A stretch of 35,186 bases of DNA from Actinomycetota bacterium (lineage in GTDB: Bacteria > Actinomycetota > Thermoleophilia > Gaiellales > Gaiellaceae), in the NCBI GenBank assembly GCA_003134505.1, contig PLBK01000021.1, positions 40,341-75,526 on the forward strand. The letters are read 5' to 3'. Shown one piece after another: positions 13,641 through 23,004 of this stretch. Position 1 is the first letter of the stretch. Each line of letters starts with the position of its first letter. Both the position numbers and the translations under genes were made by a program. The notes below the pieces were generated by a model, which had not been told where the DNA came from, did no database searches, and saw only the letters and a program-made list of their open reading frames with translations.

Positions 13641-15650
13641 ATGAAACGTATTCGTCGAACACTTCCACGCCGCAGTGTCGGGCGCCTGACCATCGCGCTC
13701 GGCCTGCTGGCTGCTCTGGTCGGCGCCGCGTCGGCGGTTGCCAAGTCGCCGACGCCCGCGATCACGTCGAAGGCCGTCTGCGCGGCTGTCCCGGTCGGAT
13801 ACGCGCGTTGCTTCTCGCGCGTGGTAACGAACAAGGCCGGGAAGCCGCTCGTGTCGCCGGATGCACCGCCGGCGGGGAGCTACGGGCCGGTTCAGTTCCA
13901 GACCGCCTACGGGTTGACGGCGGCCGCGGCGGCATCGACGACCGAGGTGGTCGCGATCGTGGACGCCTACGACGACCCGAATGCGAAGGCTGACCTCGAC
14001 GCATACAGTGCGAACTACGGGCTGCCGGTCATGCCGACATGCTCCGGCGCGCCTGCCGCCGGCTGCTTCAAGAAGGTGAACCAGACCGGCGGGAGCACGC
14101 CTCCGTCGGGCGACAGCGGCTGGGGGCTCGAGATCTCGCTCGATCTCGACACCGTGCACGCCATCTGCCCGAACTGCGGGATCCTGCTCGTGGAGGGGAA
14201 CTCGGCCAACGACTCCGACCTCTACACCGCCGAGGACTATGCCGCGGGCCAGGCCAACGTCGTCTCCAACTCGTGGGGCGAGAGCGAGTACAGCGGCCAG
14301 ACCTCGGACGACTCGTACTTCAACCATCCGGGGATCGCGATCACCGTCTCCTCGGGCGACAGCGGTTACGGCGCCCAGTATCCGGCGGCGTCGAGGTACG
14401 TGACCTCCGTCGGAGGCACGCACCTGGTCCTGAACGGCAGCAACCAGCGGACCTCGGAGACCGTCTGGGGCTGCGAGCCCGACCAGGGCTGCGGCGAAGG
14501 CGCCGGCAGCGGTTGCAGCTCGTTCGACGCCAAGCCCGCCTGGCAGACCGACAGCGGTTGCTCGAAGCGCACGATCGCCGACGTCGCCGCTGACGCCGAC
14601 CCGGACACGGGGGCGGCGGTCTACGACACGTACGGCTACGGCGGCTGGATCCAGGTCGGCGGCACCAGCCTCGCCGCACCGCTGATCGGCGCCGTCTACG
14701 CCCTGGCGGGGGTGGGCGGAACGTCCGACTATCCGTCCTCGTACCCGTACGCCCACACGTCGTCGCTCTTCGACGTCACGTCGGGTCACAACGGCAGTTG
14801 TGGCGGCTCCTACCTCTGCACCGCCATGGCCGGATACGACGGGCCGACCGGCCTGGGGACCCCGAACGGCACGGCCGCGTTCGCCCCCGGCGGTGGTGGC
14901 GGTAGTCAGCCGACCGTGACGTCGTTCTCGCCCACGAGCGGTCCTGTCGGGACGAGCGTGACGATCAACGGCACGAACTTCAGCGGTGTCACCGCGGTGA
15001 AGTTCCACGGCACGGCCGCAACGACCTACACCGTCAACTCGACGGTGAAGATCACGGCCACGGTTCCGTCCGGGGCCACGACCGGGCCGATCTCGGTCAC
15101 GACAGGCGCCGGCACTGGGACGAGCTCGACGAACTTCACGGTCACGACCGGAGGCTCGCAGCCGACCGTGACGTCGTTCTCGCCCACGAGCGGTCCTGTC
15201 GGGACGAGCGTGACGATCAACGGCACGAACTTCAGCGGTGTCACCGCGGTGCAGTTCAACGGGACCGCCGCAACGACCTACACCGTCAACTCGACGGTGA
15301 AGATCACGGCGACTGTCCCGTCCGGAGCCACGACGGGACCGATCTCGGTCTTCACAGGCGGCGGCACCGGGACGAGTGCCACGAGCTTCACCGTGACGTC
15401 CGGGACCGGCCCGAAGATCACGGGCTTCTCGCCGGCGTTCGGTCGCACCGGCGCCAAGGTCCTGATCTCGGGCTCGGGCTTCACGGGCGCAACGTCCGTC
15501 AAGCTCGGCGGGGTCACGGCGAGCTTCACGGTGCAGTCGGCGAGCCGTATCTCCGCCACCGTTCCGTCGATGAGCCCGGGCAACTACAAGTGGCAGGTGA
15601 CGACGCCGGGAGGCACGGCGACGAGCACCAACAACTTCATGCACCTGTAG
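13641..15650 (+). CDS. Secreted S53 (sedolisin-type) serine-carboxyl peptidase with IPT/TIG repeats
   Basis: A 669-residue exported peptidase. A signal peptide (basic KRIRRTLPRR, hydrophobic 17-33) is followed by the catalytic domain (about 40-420): Glu164 and Asp168 in WGLEISLDLD, the oxyanion Asp240 in SSGDSG, and the nucleophile Ser343 in GGTSLAAP; the calcium-site region DVTSGHNG and GPTGLGTPNG close the domain. Three IPT/TIG immunoglobulin-like repeats fill residues 423-669; the first two are almost identical. The usual large pro-kumamolisin propeptide (about 180 residues) is absent; only about 50 residues lie between the signal and the domain core. ATG 13641 is chosen because GAGAGGAG precedes it; TTG 13620 is an alternative. 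Sedolisins normally act at acid pH. A terminator follows and a gene for an inhibitor-like protein is next. Confidence 0.9.
   Translation: MKRIRRTLPRRSVGRLTIALGLLAALVGAASAVAKSPTPAITSKAVCAAVPVGYARCFSRVVTNKAGKPLVSPDAPPAGSYGPVQFQTAYGLTAAAAASTTEVVAIVDAYDDPNAKADLDAYSANYGLPVMPTCSGAPAAGCFKKVNQTGGSTPPSGDSGWGLEISLDLDTVHAICPNCGILLVEGNSANDSDLYTAEDYAAGQANVVSNSWGESEYSGQTSDDSYFNHPGIAITVSSGDSGYGAQYPAASRYVTSVGGTHLVLNGSNQRTSETVWGCEPDQGCGEGAGSGCSSFDAKPAWQTDSGCSKRTIADVAADADPDTGAAVYDTYGYGGWIQVGGTSLAAPLIGAVYALAGVGGTSDYPSSYPYAHTSSLFDVTSGHNGSCGGSYLCTAMAGYDGPTGLGTPNGTAAFAPGGGGGSQPTVTSFSPTSGPVGTSVTINGTNFSGVTAVKFHGTAATTYTVNSTVKITATVPSGATTGPISVTTGAGTGTSSTNFTVTTGGSQPTVTSFSPTSGPVGTSVTINGTNFSGVTAVQFNGTAATTYTVNSTVKITATVPSGATTGPISVFTGGGTGTSATSFTVTSGTGPKITGFSPAFGRTGAKVLISGSGFTGATSVKLGGVTASFTVQSASRISATVPSMSPGNYKWQVTTPGGTATSTNNFMHL
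14907..15410 (+). repeat. Tandem 252-base repeat encoding two near-identical IPT/TIG domains
   Basis: Units 14907-15158 and 15159-15410 are each 252 bases (84 codons) and align without gaps. Long stretches are identical at DNA level, including the first 90 or so bases. The encoded domains differ at only a few residues. A third, diverged domain follows at 15411-15650. Confidence 0.9.
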
Positions 15651-15671
15651 GAACGGACGACAACAGTTCCG

Positions 15672-15706
15672 GCGAGAGGGGGCCCCGAGGGGGCCCCTCT
15701 CGCTTT
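15672..15706 (+). terminator. Terminator after the S53 peptidase gene
   Basis: A hairpin of GCGAGAGGGG (15672-15681) pairing with CCCCTCTCGC (15694-15703), extended inside by a further CCC/GGG pairing after a mismatch, is followed by TTT. It lies 22 bases after the stop codon. Confidence 0.75.
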
Positions 15707-15727
15707 CGCCGGACGGTTCCGGCCGCG

Positions 15728-15733
15728 TACCCT
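15728..15733 (+). promoter_or_regulatory. -10-like hexamer TACCCT before the inhibitor-like gene (leaderless type)
   Basis: TACCCT ends six bases before GTG 15740, with no Shine-Dalgarno sequence, as for murI and hmgA. It follows the protease terminator, so this gene would have its own promoter. Confidence 0.4.
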
Positions 15734-15739
15734 GGAGCT

Positions 15740-16126
15740 GTGCGGCTCGCGCCTCTCGCCGTCGCAGCGCTGCTCTCGCTCGGGGCCGGCTCCGCCCGGG
15801 CATCGGCGCCCCGCGACCACCTCCGAATCGTCGTTTGGCCGCACGGCCTCGCCGCCACGCCGCGTGCCGCCCGGACGCTCACGTGCTACCCCGCCGGCGG
15901 CACGTTGCCGGGCGCAGCGGGCGCATGCAGGAGGCTCGCCGCGCTCGCGCGGCCGTTCGCACCGGTGCCGGCCGGAGTCATGTGCTCGCAGATCGTCTCC
16001 GGCCCGCAGGCCGCGCTCGTGACCGGCAGCTACGGTGGCCGTCGGATCTGGGCCCGCTTCCGGAGGACCGACTCCTGCCAGACGGAGCGCTGGAACCGCA
16101 TCGCGTTCCTGTTCCCGACTGGGTAG
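15740..16126 (+). CDS. Secreted subtilisin-inhibitor-like protein (SSI/I16 type)
   Basis: A 128-residue exported protein. The signal peptide is about residues 1-23 (LAPLAVAALLSLGAGSARASA). The mature part matches the Streptomyces subtilisin inhibitor layout: TLTCYPAGGTLPGAAGACRRL, then VMCSQIVSGPQAALVTGSY and FRRTDSCQTERW. Four cysteines (49, 63, 82, 113) have spacings of 14 and 31, close to the 15 and 30 of the two SSI disulfides. By this alignment the reactive bond follows Gln84 in CSQI, where SSI itself has Met73-Val74. Family members are tight substrate-like inhibitors of subtilisin and trypsin-like serine proteases. The target here is unknown; the preceding gene encodes a secreted S53 protease. 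GTG 15740 is chosen by the signal peptide and the TACCCT box. Confidence 0.82.
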   Translation: MRLAPLAVAALLSLGAGSARASAPRDHLRIVVWPHGLAATPRAARTLTCYPAGGTLPGAAGACRRLAALARPFAPVPAGVMCSQIVSGPQAALVTGSYGGRRIWARFRRTDSCQTERWNRIAFLFPTG

Positions 16127-16139
16127 CAGCCACCCTCGC

Positions 16140-16145
16140 TAGCCT
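16140..16145 (+). promoter_or_regulatory. -10-like hexamer TAGCCT before pyrF
   Basis: TAGCCT ends eight bases before ATG 16154 with no Shine-Dalgarno sequence between them. It fits the short-leader pattern of other transcription-unit starts in this window. Confidence 0.35.
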
Positions 16146-16153
16146 GTGGGCCG

Positions 16154-17071
16154 ATGGAGGCCCAGGCTGCGGTGGCGACCCGTGCGTTCGCCGACAGGCT
16201 TGCCGCTGCCGTCGTCGAGCGGCGCAGCCAGCTCGTCGTCGGGCTCGATCCCCGGCTCGACCTGCTCCCGCTCGAGCTCCGCGGCGACGCGCACACCGGG
16301 CCCGAAGCCGCCGCGACCGCGTTCTCACGCTTCTGCCGCGGCCTGATCGACGCGGTCTGCCCGTACACCGTCGCCGTCAAGCCGCAGAGCGCGTTCTTCG
16401 AGGCGCTGGGGGCCGACGGCGTCCGCGCCTTCGAGGACGTCTGCGACTACGCGCGCGCGGCCGGCCTGCTCGTGATCGGAGACGTCAAGCGCGGCGACAT
16501 CGGCTCGACGGCGCGCGCGTACGCCGCCGCCTATCTCGGGCCGCGCGCCGGCCAACCCCCGGTTGCCGACGCGATCACGGTCAACCCCTATCTCGGCCGC
16601 GACTCGCTCGAGCCCTTCGTCGCCGAGTGCAGGCGGTCGGGGCGGGGGATCTTCTGCCTCGTCAAGACGTCGAACCCCGGTGGGGTCGACGTCCAGGACC
16701 TGAAGCTGACGGACGGCACGCTCGTCTGGCAGCAGGTGGCGAGGCTGGTCGCGGAGCTCGGCGAGGGAGTCGTCGGCGAGTGCGGGCTGTCGAGCGTCGG
16801 CGCCGTCGTCGGTGCGACCTACCCGCGAGCCGTCAGCGAAGCCCGCCGGCTGCTGCCCCAGGCGATCCTGCTCCTGCTCGGCGTCGGTGCCCAGGGGGCG
16901 ACGCCGGCTGATGTCGCACGCGCGTTCACCAGCGGGCCCGCCAGCGCGCTCGTCAGCGTCTCGCGCTCGATCAACTACGCGTTCCGGGACGGGGAGGCCG
17001 ACTGGCGGACCGCCGCCGCCGCCGAGGCGGCCCGCCTCCGGGACGAGGTCTGGAGGGCGTCGGGCTGGTGA
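16154..17071 (+). CDS. pyrF: Orotidine 5'-phosphate decarboxylase (type 2)
   Basis: A 305-residue enzyme that makes UMP from OMP. The catalytic Asp-Lys array is in GDVKRGDIGSTA (Asp110, Lys112, Asp115). Substrate-site segments are VVGLDPRLDLLP (28-39), VKPQSAFFEALG (75-86) and VNPYLGRDSLEPF. The length and the KxQSAFFE and KRGDIGSTA patterns mark the longer type 2 subfamily found in actinobacteria and myxobacteria, not the short E. coli type. The C-terminus includes LLLGVGAQGATPADV with the phosphate-binding glycine turn. The stop overlaps the next start (GTGA at 17068-17071). It heads a run of genes to about 19568. Confidence 0.95.
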   Translation: MEAQAAVATRAFADRLAAAVVERRSQLVVGLDPRLDLLPLELRGDAHTGPEAAATAFSRFCRGLIDAVCPYTVAVKPQSAFFEALGADGVRAFEDVCDYARAAGLLVIGDVKRGDIGSTARAYAAAYLGPRAGQPPVADAITVNPYLGRDSLEPFVAECRRSGRGIFCLVKTSNPGGVDVQDLKLTDGTLVWQQVARLVAELGEGVVGECGLSSVGAVVGATYPRAVSEARRLLPQAILLLLGVGAQGATPADVARAFTSGPASALVSVSRSINYAFRDGEADWRTAAAAEAARLRDEVWRASGW

Positions 17072-18186
17072 GGATGAAGCTCCGCGCCGTCCTCGTCGTC
17101 GCGGCGGCGCTCGCACTGGGCTCGTCCGCGCTCGCCGCGCCCCGTGTCGGCGGTCGCGCCTACCTGGTCGTGAGCGCGAGCGGCGACACCCTGCTCGAGC
17201 GCAACGCGGACGAGCGCGTGCCGATGGCGAGCATCACGAAGCTGATGACGGTGCTCGTCACGCTCGAGCATGCTCGGCTCGACGACGTCGTCACCGTCGA
17301 GAAGCAGGCCGCCGAGGTCGGCGAGTCCTCGATCTACCTGCGCCGCGGCGAGCAGCTCACGGTGCGGGAGCTGATCGAGGCGTGCCTGATCCAGAGCGCG
17401 AACGACGCCGCCGTCGCCCTGGCCCAGTACGTCGGGAACGGCAGCATCTCCACGTTCGTGGCGATGATGAACGCGAAGGCGCGCGAGCTCGGGCTCACCG
17501 AGACGCATTTCGTCAACCCGGACGGGCTCGACGCCGCCGGCCACTACTCGAGCGCCCGCGACGTGACCCGCCTCGCCGAGATCGTCATGCACGACCCGTT
17601 CGTGCGCTCGATCGTCCGCCTCCGCGTGGCGCGGATCACCGGTCGCGTGCTGCACACGTGGAACGATCTGCTCGCGACCTTCCCCGGCCTGATCGGCGTG
17701 AAGACCGGGCACACGAACGCGGCCGGGTGGTCCGAGGTGGCGGCGGCGCGCGGGCAGGGCGTGACCGTGTACGCGACGCTGCTCGGTGAGCCGACACGCT
17801 CGGCCCGCAACGCGGATCTCACGGAGCTGCTCGCCTGGGGCCTCGCGCAGTACCGCGTCGACCCGGTCGTCTCGACCGCCCGGGTCTACGCCACCGCGAA
17901 GGTGCCCTGGGGCAAGCGACCGCTCGGGCTCGTCGCCGCGAGACAGATCGTCCGCGTCGTCCGTGTCGGGCGGCCGCTCGTGGAGCGCGTCGTGACGCCG
18001 ATGGTGGTCTCGCTGCCGGTCCGGGCGGGGGAACGCCTCGGCGAGGTTCGCGTCTTCGATCGCGGCAAGCTCGTCGCCCGCGCGCCGCTCGTCGCCGACC
18101 GGTCGATCGGGAGGCCGGGCATGCTCGGACGCGTAGGCTGGTACGCGAAGAGAACGCTCGATCACATCTGGAGCTGGGTCAGCTAA
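17068..18186 (+). CDS. D-alanyl-D-alanine carboxypeptidase (serine-type, S11 / PBP5 family)
   Basis: A 372-residue exported peptidoglycan DD-carboxypeptidase. A signal peptide spans about 1-24 (AVLVVAAALALGSSALAAP). The penicillin-binding motifs are all present: SITK (Ser55-Lys58), SAN (110-112) and KTG (212-214). The catalytic domain runs from about 28 to 250, followed by a beta-rich C-terminal domain (about 265-350) as in PBP5, ending in a basic tail WYAKRTLDHIWSWVS that could touch the membrane. The enzyme removes the terminal D-Ala from pentapeptide side chains and so limits cross-linking. GTG 17068 overlaps pyrF by four bases. Confidence 0.93.
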   Translation: MRMKLRAVLVVAAALALGSSALAAPRVGGRAYLVVSASGDTLLERNADERVPMASITKLMTVLVTLEHARLDDVVTVEKQAAEVGESSIYLRRGEQLTVRELIEACLIQSANDAAVALAQYVGNGSISTFVAMMNAKARELGLTETHFVNPDGLDAAGHYSSARDVTRLAEIVMHDPFVRSIVRLRVARITGRVLHTWNDLLATFPGLIGVKTGHTNAAGWSEVAAARGQGVTVYATLLGEPTRSARNADLTELLAWGLAQYRVDPVVSTARVYATAKVPWGKRPLGLVAARQIVRVVRVGRPLVERVVTPMVVSLPVRAGERLGEVRVFDRGKLVARAPLVADRSIGRPGMLGRVGWYAKRTLDHIWSWVS

Positions 18187-18203
18187 CTGACCAGGAGGCC
18201 TCG

Positions 18204-19172
18204 TTGATCGTCACCGTCACGATGAACACCGCTCTCGACCGGATCCTGACGGTGCCGAACTTCCAGCGCGGGCAGCGCCACCGCGCGAGCGAGAAGCTGA
18301 CGCTCGCCGGTGGCAAGGGGATCATCGTCGCGCGTGCGCTGAAGCGGCTCGGCGTGCCCGTCGTCGCGACCGGCCTCGTGGGCGGGCGCAACGGCAGGCG
18401 CGTCCTCGAGGAGCTGAGCGAGGAGGCGGTGCTCAACGACCTCGTCCGGATCGACGACGAGTCGCGGACGTCGACCGCCGTCATCGACCCGACCTCGGGC
18501 GAGTACACGGAGATCATCGAGTGGGGGCCGCTGGTGCAACCCGAGGAGCTCGAGATCCTGCGGGAGAAGGTCGACTACCTGTCGCGCGGCGCCGAGATGG
18601 TCGTGCTCGCCGGCTCGCTGCCCCGCGGGGTCGACGACGGCTTCTACGCCGACATGATCAGGGAGCTGAACCGGCACGGCGTCCCGACGGTGCTCGACAC
18701 CGAGGGCGACCCTCTGCGGCTCGGCGTGGAGGCCGAGCCCGAGCTCGTGACGCCGAACCAGCTCGAGGCCGAGGCGCTCGTCGGACAGGAGTTCTCGGAC
18801 GAGGAGGACTTCGTGCTGGCGCTCGACACGATCAGCGAGATGGGAGCGCGCAACGTGCTGGTCAAGCACGAGCGCGGCGTCTTCGCGCACCTGCGCCGGG
18901 AGAACGGGCGGGGCCGGCCGTTGCGCTACCGGGTCGAGTCTCCGGCCGTGGAGGTCGTGTCGCCGGTCGGTGCCGGCTCGGTGCTCCTCGCCGCGTTCAT
19001 CGCCGCCCGGCTCGAACGCGTGCCTCCGGACGAGGCGTTGCGCCGCGCCGTCGCGGCCGGGACGGCCTCGACGCTCGTCGTCGGCTCCGGGCAGTTCGAG
19101 CCGCGCGAGGCGGGCCGGCTCATCGCCGACGTGAACGTCGCCGAGCTCGCGTCCGTGGCCGCGGAACACTGA
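18204..19172 (+). CDS. PfkB-family (1-phosphofructokinase-like) kinase homologue with altered active site
   Basis: A 322-residue ribokinase-fold protein clearly related to 1-phosphofructokinase and tagatose-6-phosphate kinase: MIVTVTMNTALDRIL at the start, LAGGKGIIVARALKRLG (34-50), VVLAGSLPRGVDDGFY (132-147), VTPNQLEAEALVG (181-193). Two key residues are changed. Position 41 is Ile where the family GGKGxN motif has a sugar-binding Asn, and position 258 is Ser in PVGAGSVLLAAF where the catalytic base of GAGD should be Asp. The DNA reads cleanly, so this is not a frameshift. It may have lost kinase activity or use another substrate. TTG 18204 is preceded by AGGAGG (18193-18198). It lies 17 bases after the carboxypeptidase gene. 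Confidence 0.85.
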   Translation: MIVTVTMNTALDRILTVPNFQRGQRHRASEKLTLAGGKGIIVARALKRLGVPVVATGLVGGRNGRRVLEELSEEAVLNDLVRIDDESRTSTAVIDPTSGEYTEIIEWGPLVQPEELEILREKVDYLSRGAEMVVLAGSLPRGVDDGFYADMIRELNRHGVPTVLDTEGDPLRLGVEAEPELVTPNQLEAEALVGQEFSDEEDFVLALDTISEMGARNVLVKHERGVFAHLRRENGRGRPLRYRVESPAVEVVSPVGAGSVLLAAFIAARLERVPPDEALRRAVAAGTASTLVVGSGQFEPREAGRLIADVNVAELASVAAEH

Positions 19173-19190
19173 CGGCAGGGGGTCGGCCGC

Positions 19191-19568
19191 ATGCAGACGA
19201 TTACTCCGTACCTTCTCTACGAGGACGCGGCGGCCGCGCTGGACTTCCTCTCGCACGCGTTCGGGTTCGAGGAGACGAACCGGATCACGTCGCGGGATGG
19301 CCGCGTCGGACATGCCGAGGTGAGGTTCGGCGACGGCGAGATCCATCTCGGTCAGCCCGAGCAGCCGAGCAGCCCGAGAAGCTACGGGGGGACGTCCGTG
19401 CTGCTGTACGTCTACGTCGACGACGTGGACGAGCACTGCGCGCGGTCGCGTGCGGCCGGCGCGGAGATCGTCGACGAGCCTGCCGACCAGGAGTACGGCG
19501 AGCGGCGCTACCACTGCCGCGACCCCGAGGGGCACTCGTGGTACTTCGCGCAACCGCTCGGCGGCTGA
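19191..19568 (+). CDS. VOC-family (glyoxalase/bleomycin-resistance-like) protein
   Basis: A 125-residue vicinal-oxygen-chelate protein with the two-module fold: TITPYLLYEDAAAALDFLSHAFGFEE at the start and YVYVDDVDEHCARSRAAGAEIVDEPADQEYGERRYHCRDPEGHSWYFAQ at the end (cited by parts: VDDVDEHC, DPEGHSWYF). The closing DPEGHSWYFAQP and YGERRYHCRD match the PhnB/YdeE-like branch of VOC proteins. The branch includes antibiotic-binding proteins and uncharacterised enzymes; substrate unknown. ATG 19191 lies 18 bases after the kinase-like gene. Confidence 0.85.
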   Translation: MQTITPYLLYEDAAAALDFLSHAFGFEETNRITSRDGRVGHAEVRFGDGEIHLGQPEQPSSPRSYGGTSVLLYVYVDDVDEHCARSRAAGAEIVDEPADQEYGERRYHCRDPEGHSWYFAQPLGG

Positions 19569-21272
<1,704 letters not shown>

Positions 21273-21275
21273 AGA

Positions 21276-22859
21276 GTGGCCGAGGTGATCCCGTTTCCCG
21301 CCCCCGAGCCGCCGGCCCCGGGAGTGGAGGATCGGCCCGTGCTCGTCCTCGACCTCGGCGGCCAGTACGCGCAGCTGATCGCGAGACGGGTCCGCGACTG
21401 CGGTGTCTTTTCCGAGCTCGTCGGGCACGAGATCACGGCCGACGAGGCGCGGCGGCGGCGCCCGGTGGCGCTGATCCTGAGCGGCGGGCCGGCCTCGGTC
21501 TACGCGGATGCGGCACCGCGCATCGATCCGGGGCTGTACGAGCTCGGCGTTCCGGTGCTCGGCATCTGCTACGGGGCCCAGCTGATGGCCCTCGACCTCG
21601 GCGGCGCCGTCGAGCGCACCGGCGTGTCCGAGTTCGGCAAAACGGCGCTCCACACGTCGTCCGGAGCCCTGTTCAAGGGATTGCCGGAGGAGCAGACCGC
21701 CTGGATGAGCCACCGCGACACGGTGACCGCTCCTCCGGAGGGAGCGGAGGTCACGGCCGAGTCGCCGGCCACCCCGGTCGCCGCGTTCGAGGCGCCGGAG
21801 CGGGGGCTCTACGGCGTCCAGTTCCATCCCGAGGTCGTCCACACGCCGCACGGCCAGGACGTGCTCGAGAACTTCCTCTACGGCGTCGCGCACGTGCCGC
21901 CCGCGTGGACGGCGGTCGCCGTCATCGAGGAGCAGGTCGAGCGAATCCAGGCCCAGGTCGGAAGCGAGCAGGTGCTCTGCGGGCTCTCGGGCGGGGTCGA
22001 CTCGGCGGTCGCGGCCCTGCTCGTGCACAAGGCGGTCGGCGATCAGCTCACATGCGTCTTCGTCGACCACGGCCTGCTGCGCAAGGACGAGGCGACACAG
22101 GTGGTGGAGACGTTCCGGCGCCATTTCCGCGTCCCGCTCGTCCACGTCGACGCCGAGCGGCGCTTCCTGGCGAGGCTCCGGGGCGTGATCGATCCCGAGG
22201 ACAAGCGGCGGGCGATCGGCGAGGAGTTCATCCGCGTGTTCGAGGAGGAGGCTGCGAGGCTCGGCCGAACGCCGTTCCTCGTCCAGGGCACGCTCTACTC
22301 GGATGTGATCGAGTCGGGCGGCGAGGCGGGCGTCGCCGCGAAGATCAAGTCGCACCACAATGTCGGCGGCCTGCCGGAGAAGATGGACTTCTCGCTCGTC
22401 GAGCCGCTCCGGTTGCTGTTCAAGGACGAGGTGCGCCGGGTCGGGGAGGAGCTCGGCCTGCCCGAGGAGATGGTCTGGCGGCATCCGTTCCCCGGCCCGG
22501 GCCTCGCGATCCGGATCATCGGCGAGGTCACGCACGAGCGGCTCGAGATCCTGCGCGAGGCGGATGCGATCCTGCTCGAGGAGGTTCGCCGCGCCGGGCT
22601 CTACCGCGAGCTGTGGCAGTGCTTCGCCGTGCTGCCGGCGATCCGCTCGGTCGGCGTGCAGGGCGACGAGCGCACGTACGCGTACCCGATCGTCATCCGC
22701 GCCGTCACCTCGGACGACGCGATGACCGCCGACTGGGCGCGCCTGCCCTACGACCTGCTGGAGACGGTCTCGAGCCGGATCATCAACGAGATCCCGGCCG
22801 TGAACCGCGTGGCGCTCGACCTGACGTCGAAGCCCCCGGGCACGATCGAGTGGGAGTAG
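21276..22859 (+). CDS. guaA: GMP synthase (glutamine-hydrolysing)
   Basis: A 527-residue two-part enzyme converting XMP to GMP. The amidotransferase domain (about 20-205) has Cys98 in GICYGAQLM and His184 and Glu186 in VQFHPEVVH. The ATP pyrophosphatase domain carries the P-loop [10 protein letters not shown] (SGGVDS at 238-243), [11 protein letters not shown] and the [12 protein letters not shown] substrate region. The C-terminal dimerisation domain ends [12 protein letters not shown], the universal GuaA end. GTG 21276 is three bases after guaB, so the two are co-transcribed and probably coupled. The first 18 residues (Pro-rich) precede the family core. Confidence 0.97.
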   Translation: MAEVIPFPAPEPPAPGVEDRPVLVLDLGGQYAQLIARRVRDCGVFSELVGHEITADEARRRRPVALILSGGPASVYADAAPRIDPGLYELGVPVLGICYGAQLMALDLGGAVERTGVSEFGKTALHTSSGALFKGLPEEQTAWMSHRDTVTAPPEGAEVTAESPATPVAAFEAPERGLYGVQFHPEVVHTPHGQDVLENFLYGVAHVPPAWTAVAVIEEQVERIQAQVGSEQVLCGLSGGVDSAVAALLVHKAVGDQLTCVFVDHGLLRKDEATQVVETFRRHFRVPLVHVDAERRFLARLRGVIDPEDKRRAIGEEFIRVFEEEAARLGRTPFLVQGTLYSDVIESGGEAGVAAKIKSHHNVGGLPEKMDFSLVEPLRLLFKDEVRRVGEELGLPEEMVWRHPFPGPGLAIRIIGEVTHERLEILREADAILLEEVRRAGLYRELWQCFAVLPAIRSVGVQGDERTYAYPIVIRAVTSDDAMTADWARLPYDLLETVSSRIINEIPAVNRVALDLTSKPPGTIEWE

Positions 22860-22861
22860 CG

Positions 22862-23004
22862 GCCATGCCACCGGGTCTGACCCCGGGACATGGCTCCGAG
22901 GCGGAGATCGGACGTGGCCTGGACGGCCATGTCTGGCCCTCTGAGCAGGCGAAATGTCAGCCCTGGCCAGGTCCGGGGGTCTGACCCCCTGACACGGCCG
23001 GGGA
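22862..23004. repeat. GGGTC-T-GACCC palindrome element, locus 1 (between convergent guaA and PLD genes)
   Basis: Two palindromes with the core GGGTC-T-GACCC lie 104 bases apart (centres 22878 and 22982). The second is perfect over seven-base arms (GGGGGTC 22975-22981, GACCCCC 22983-22989). The first is enclosed by GCCATG (22862-22867) and CATGGC (22889-22894). After the second comes a GACACGGCCGGGGAGG stretch shared with locus 2 at 28930-29061. The element starts three bases after the guaA stop and runs into the 3' end of the PLD gene. Confidence 0.75.
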
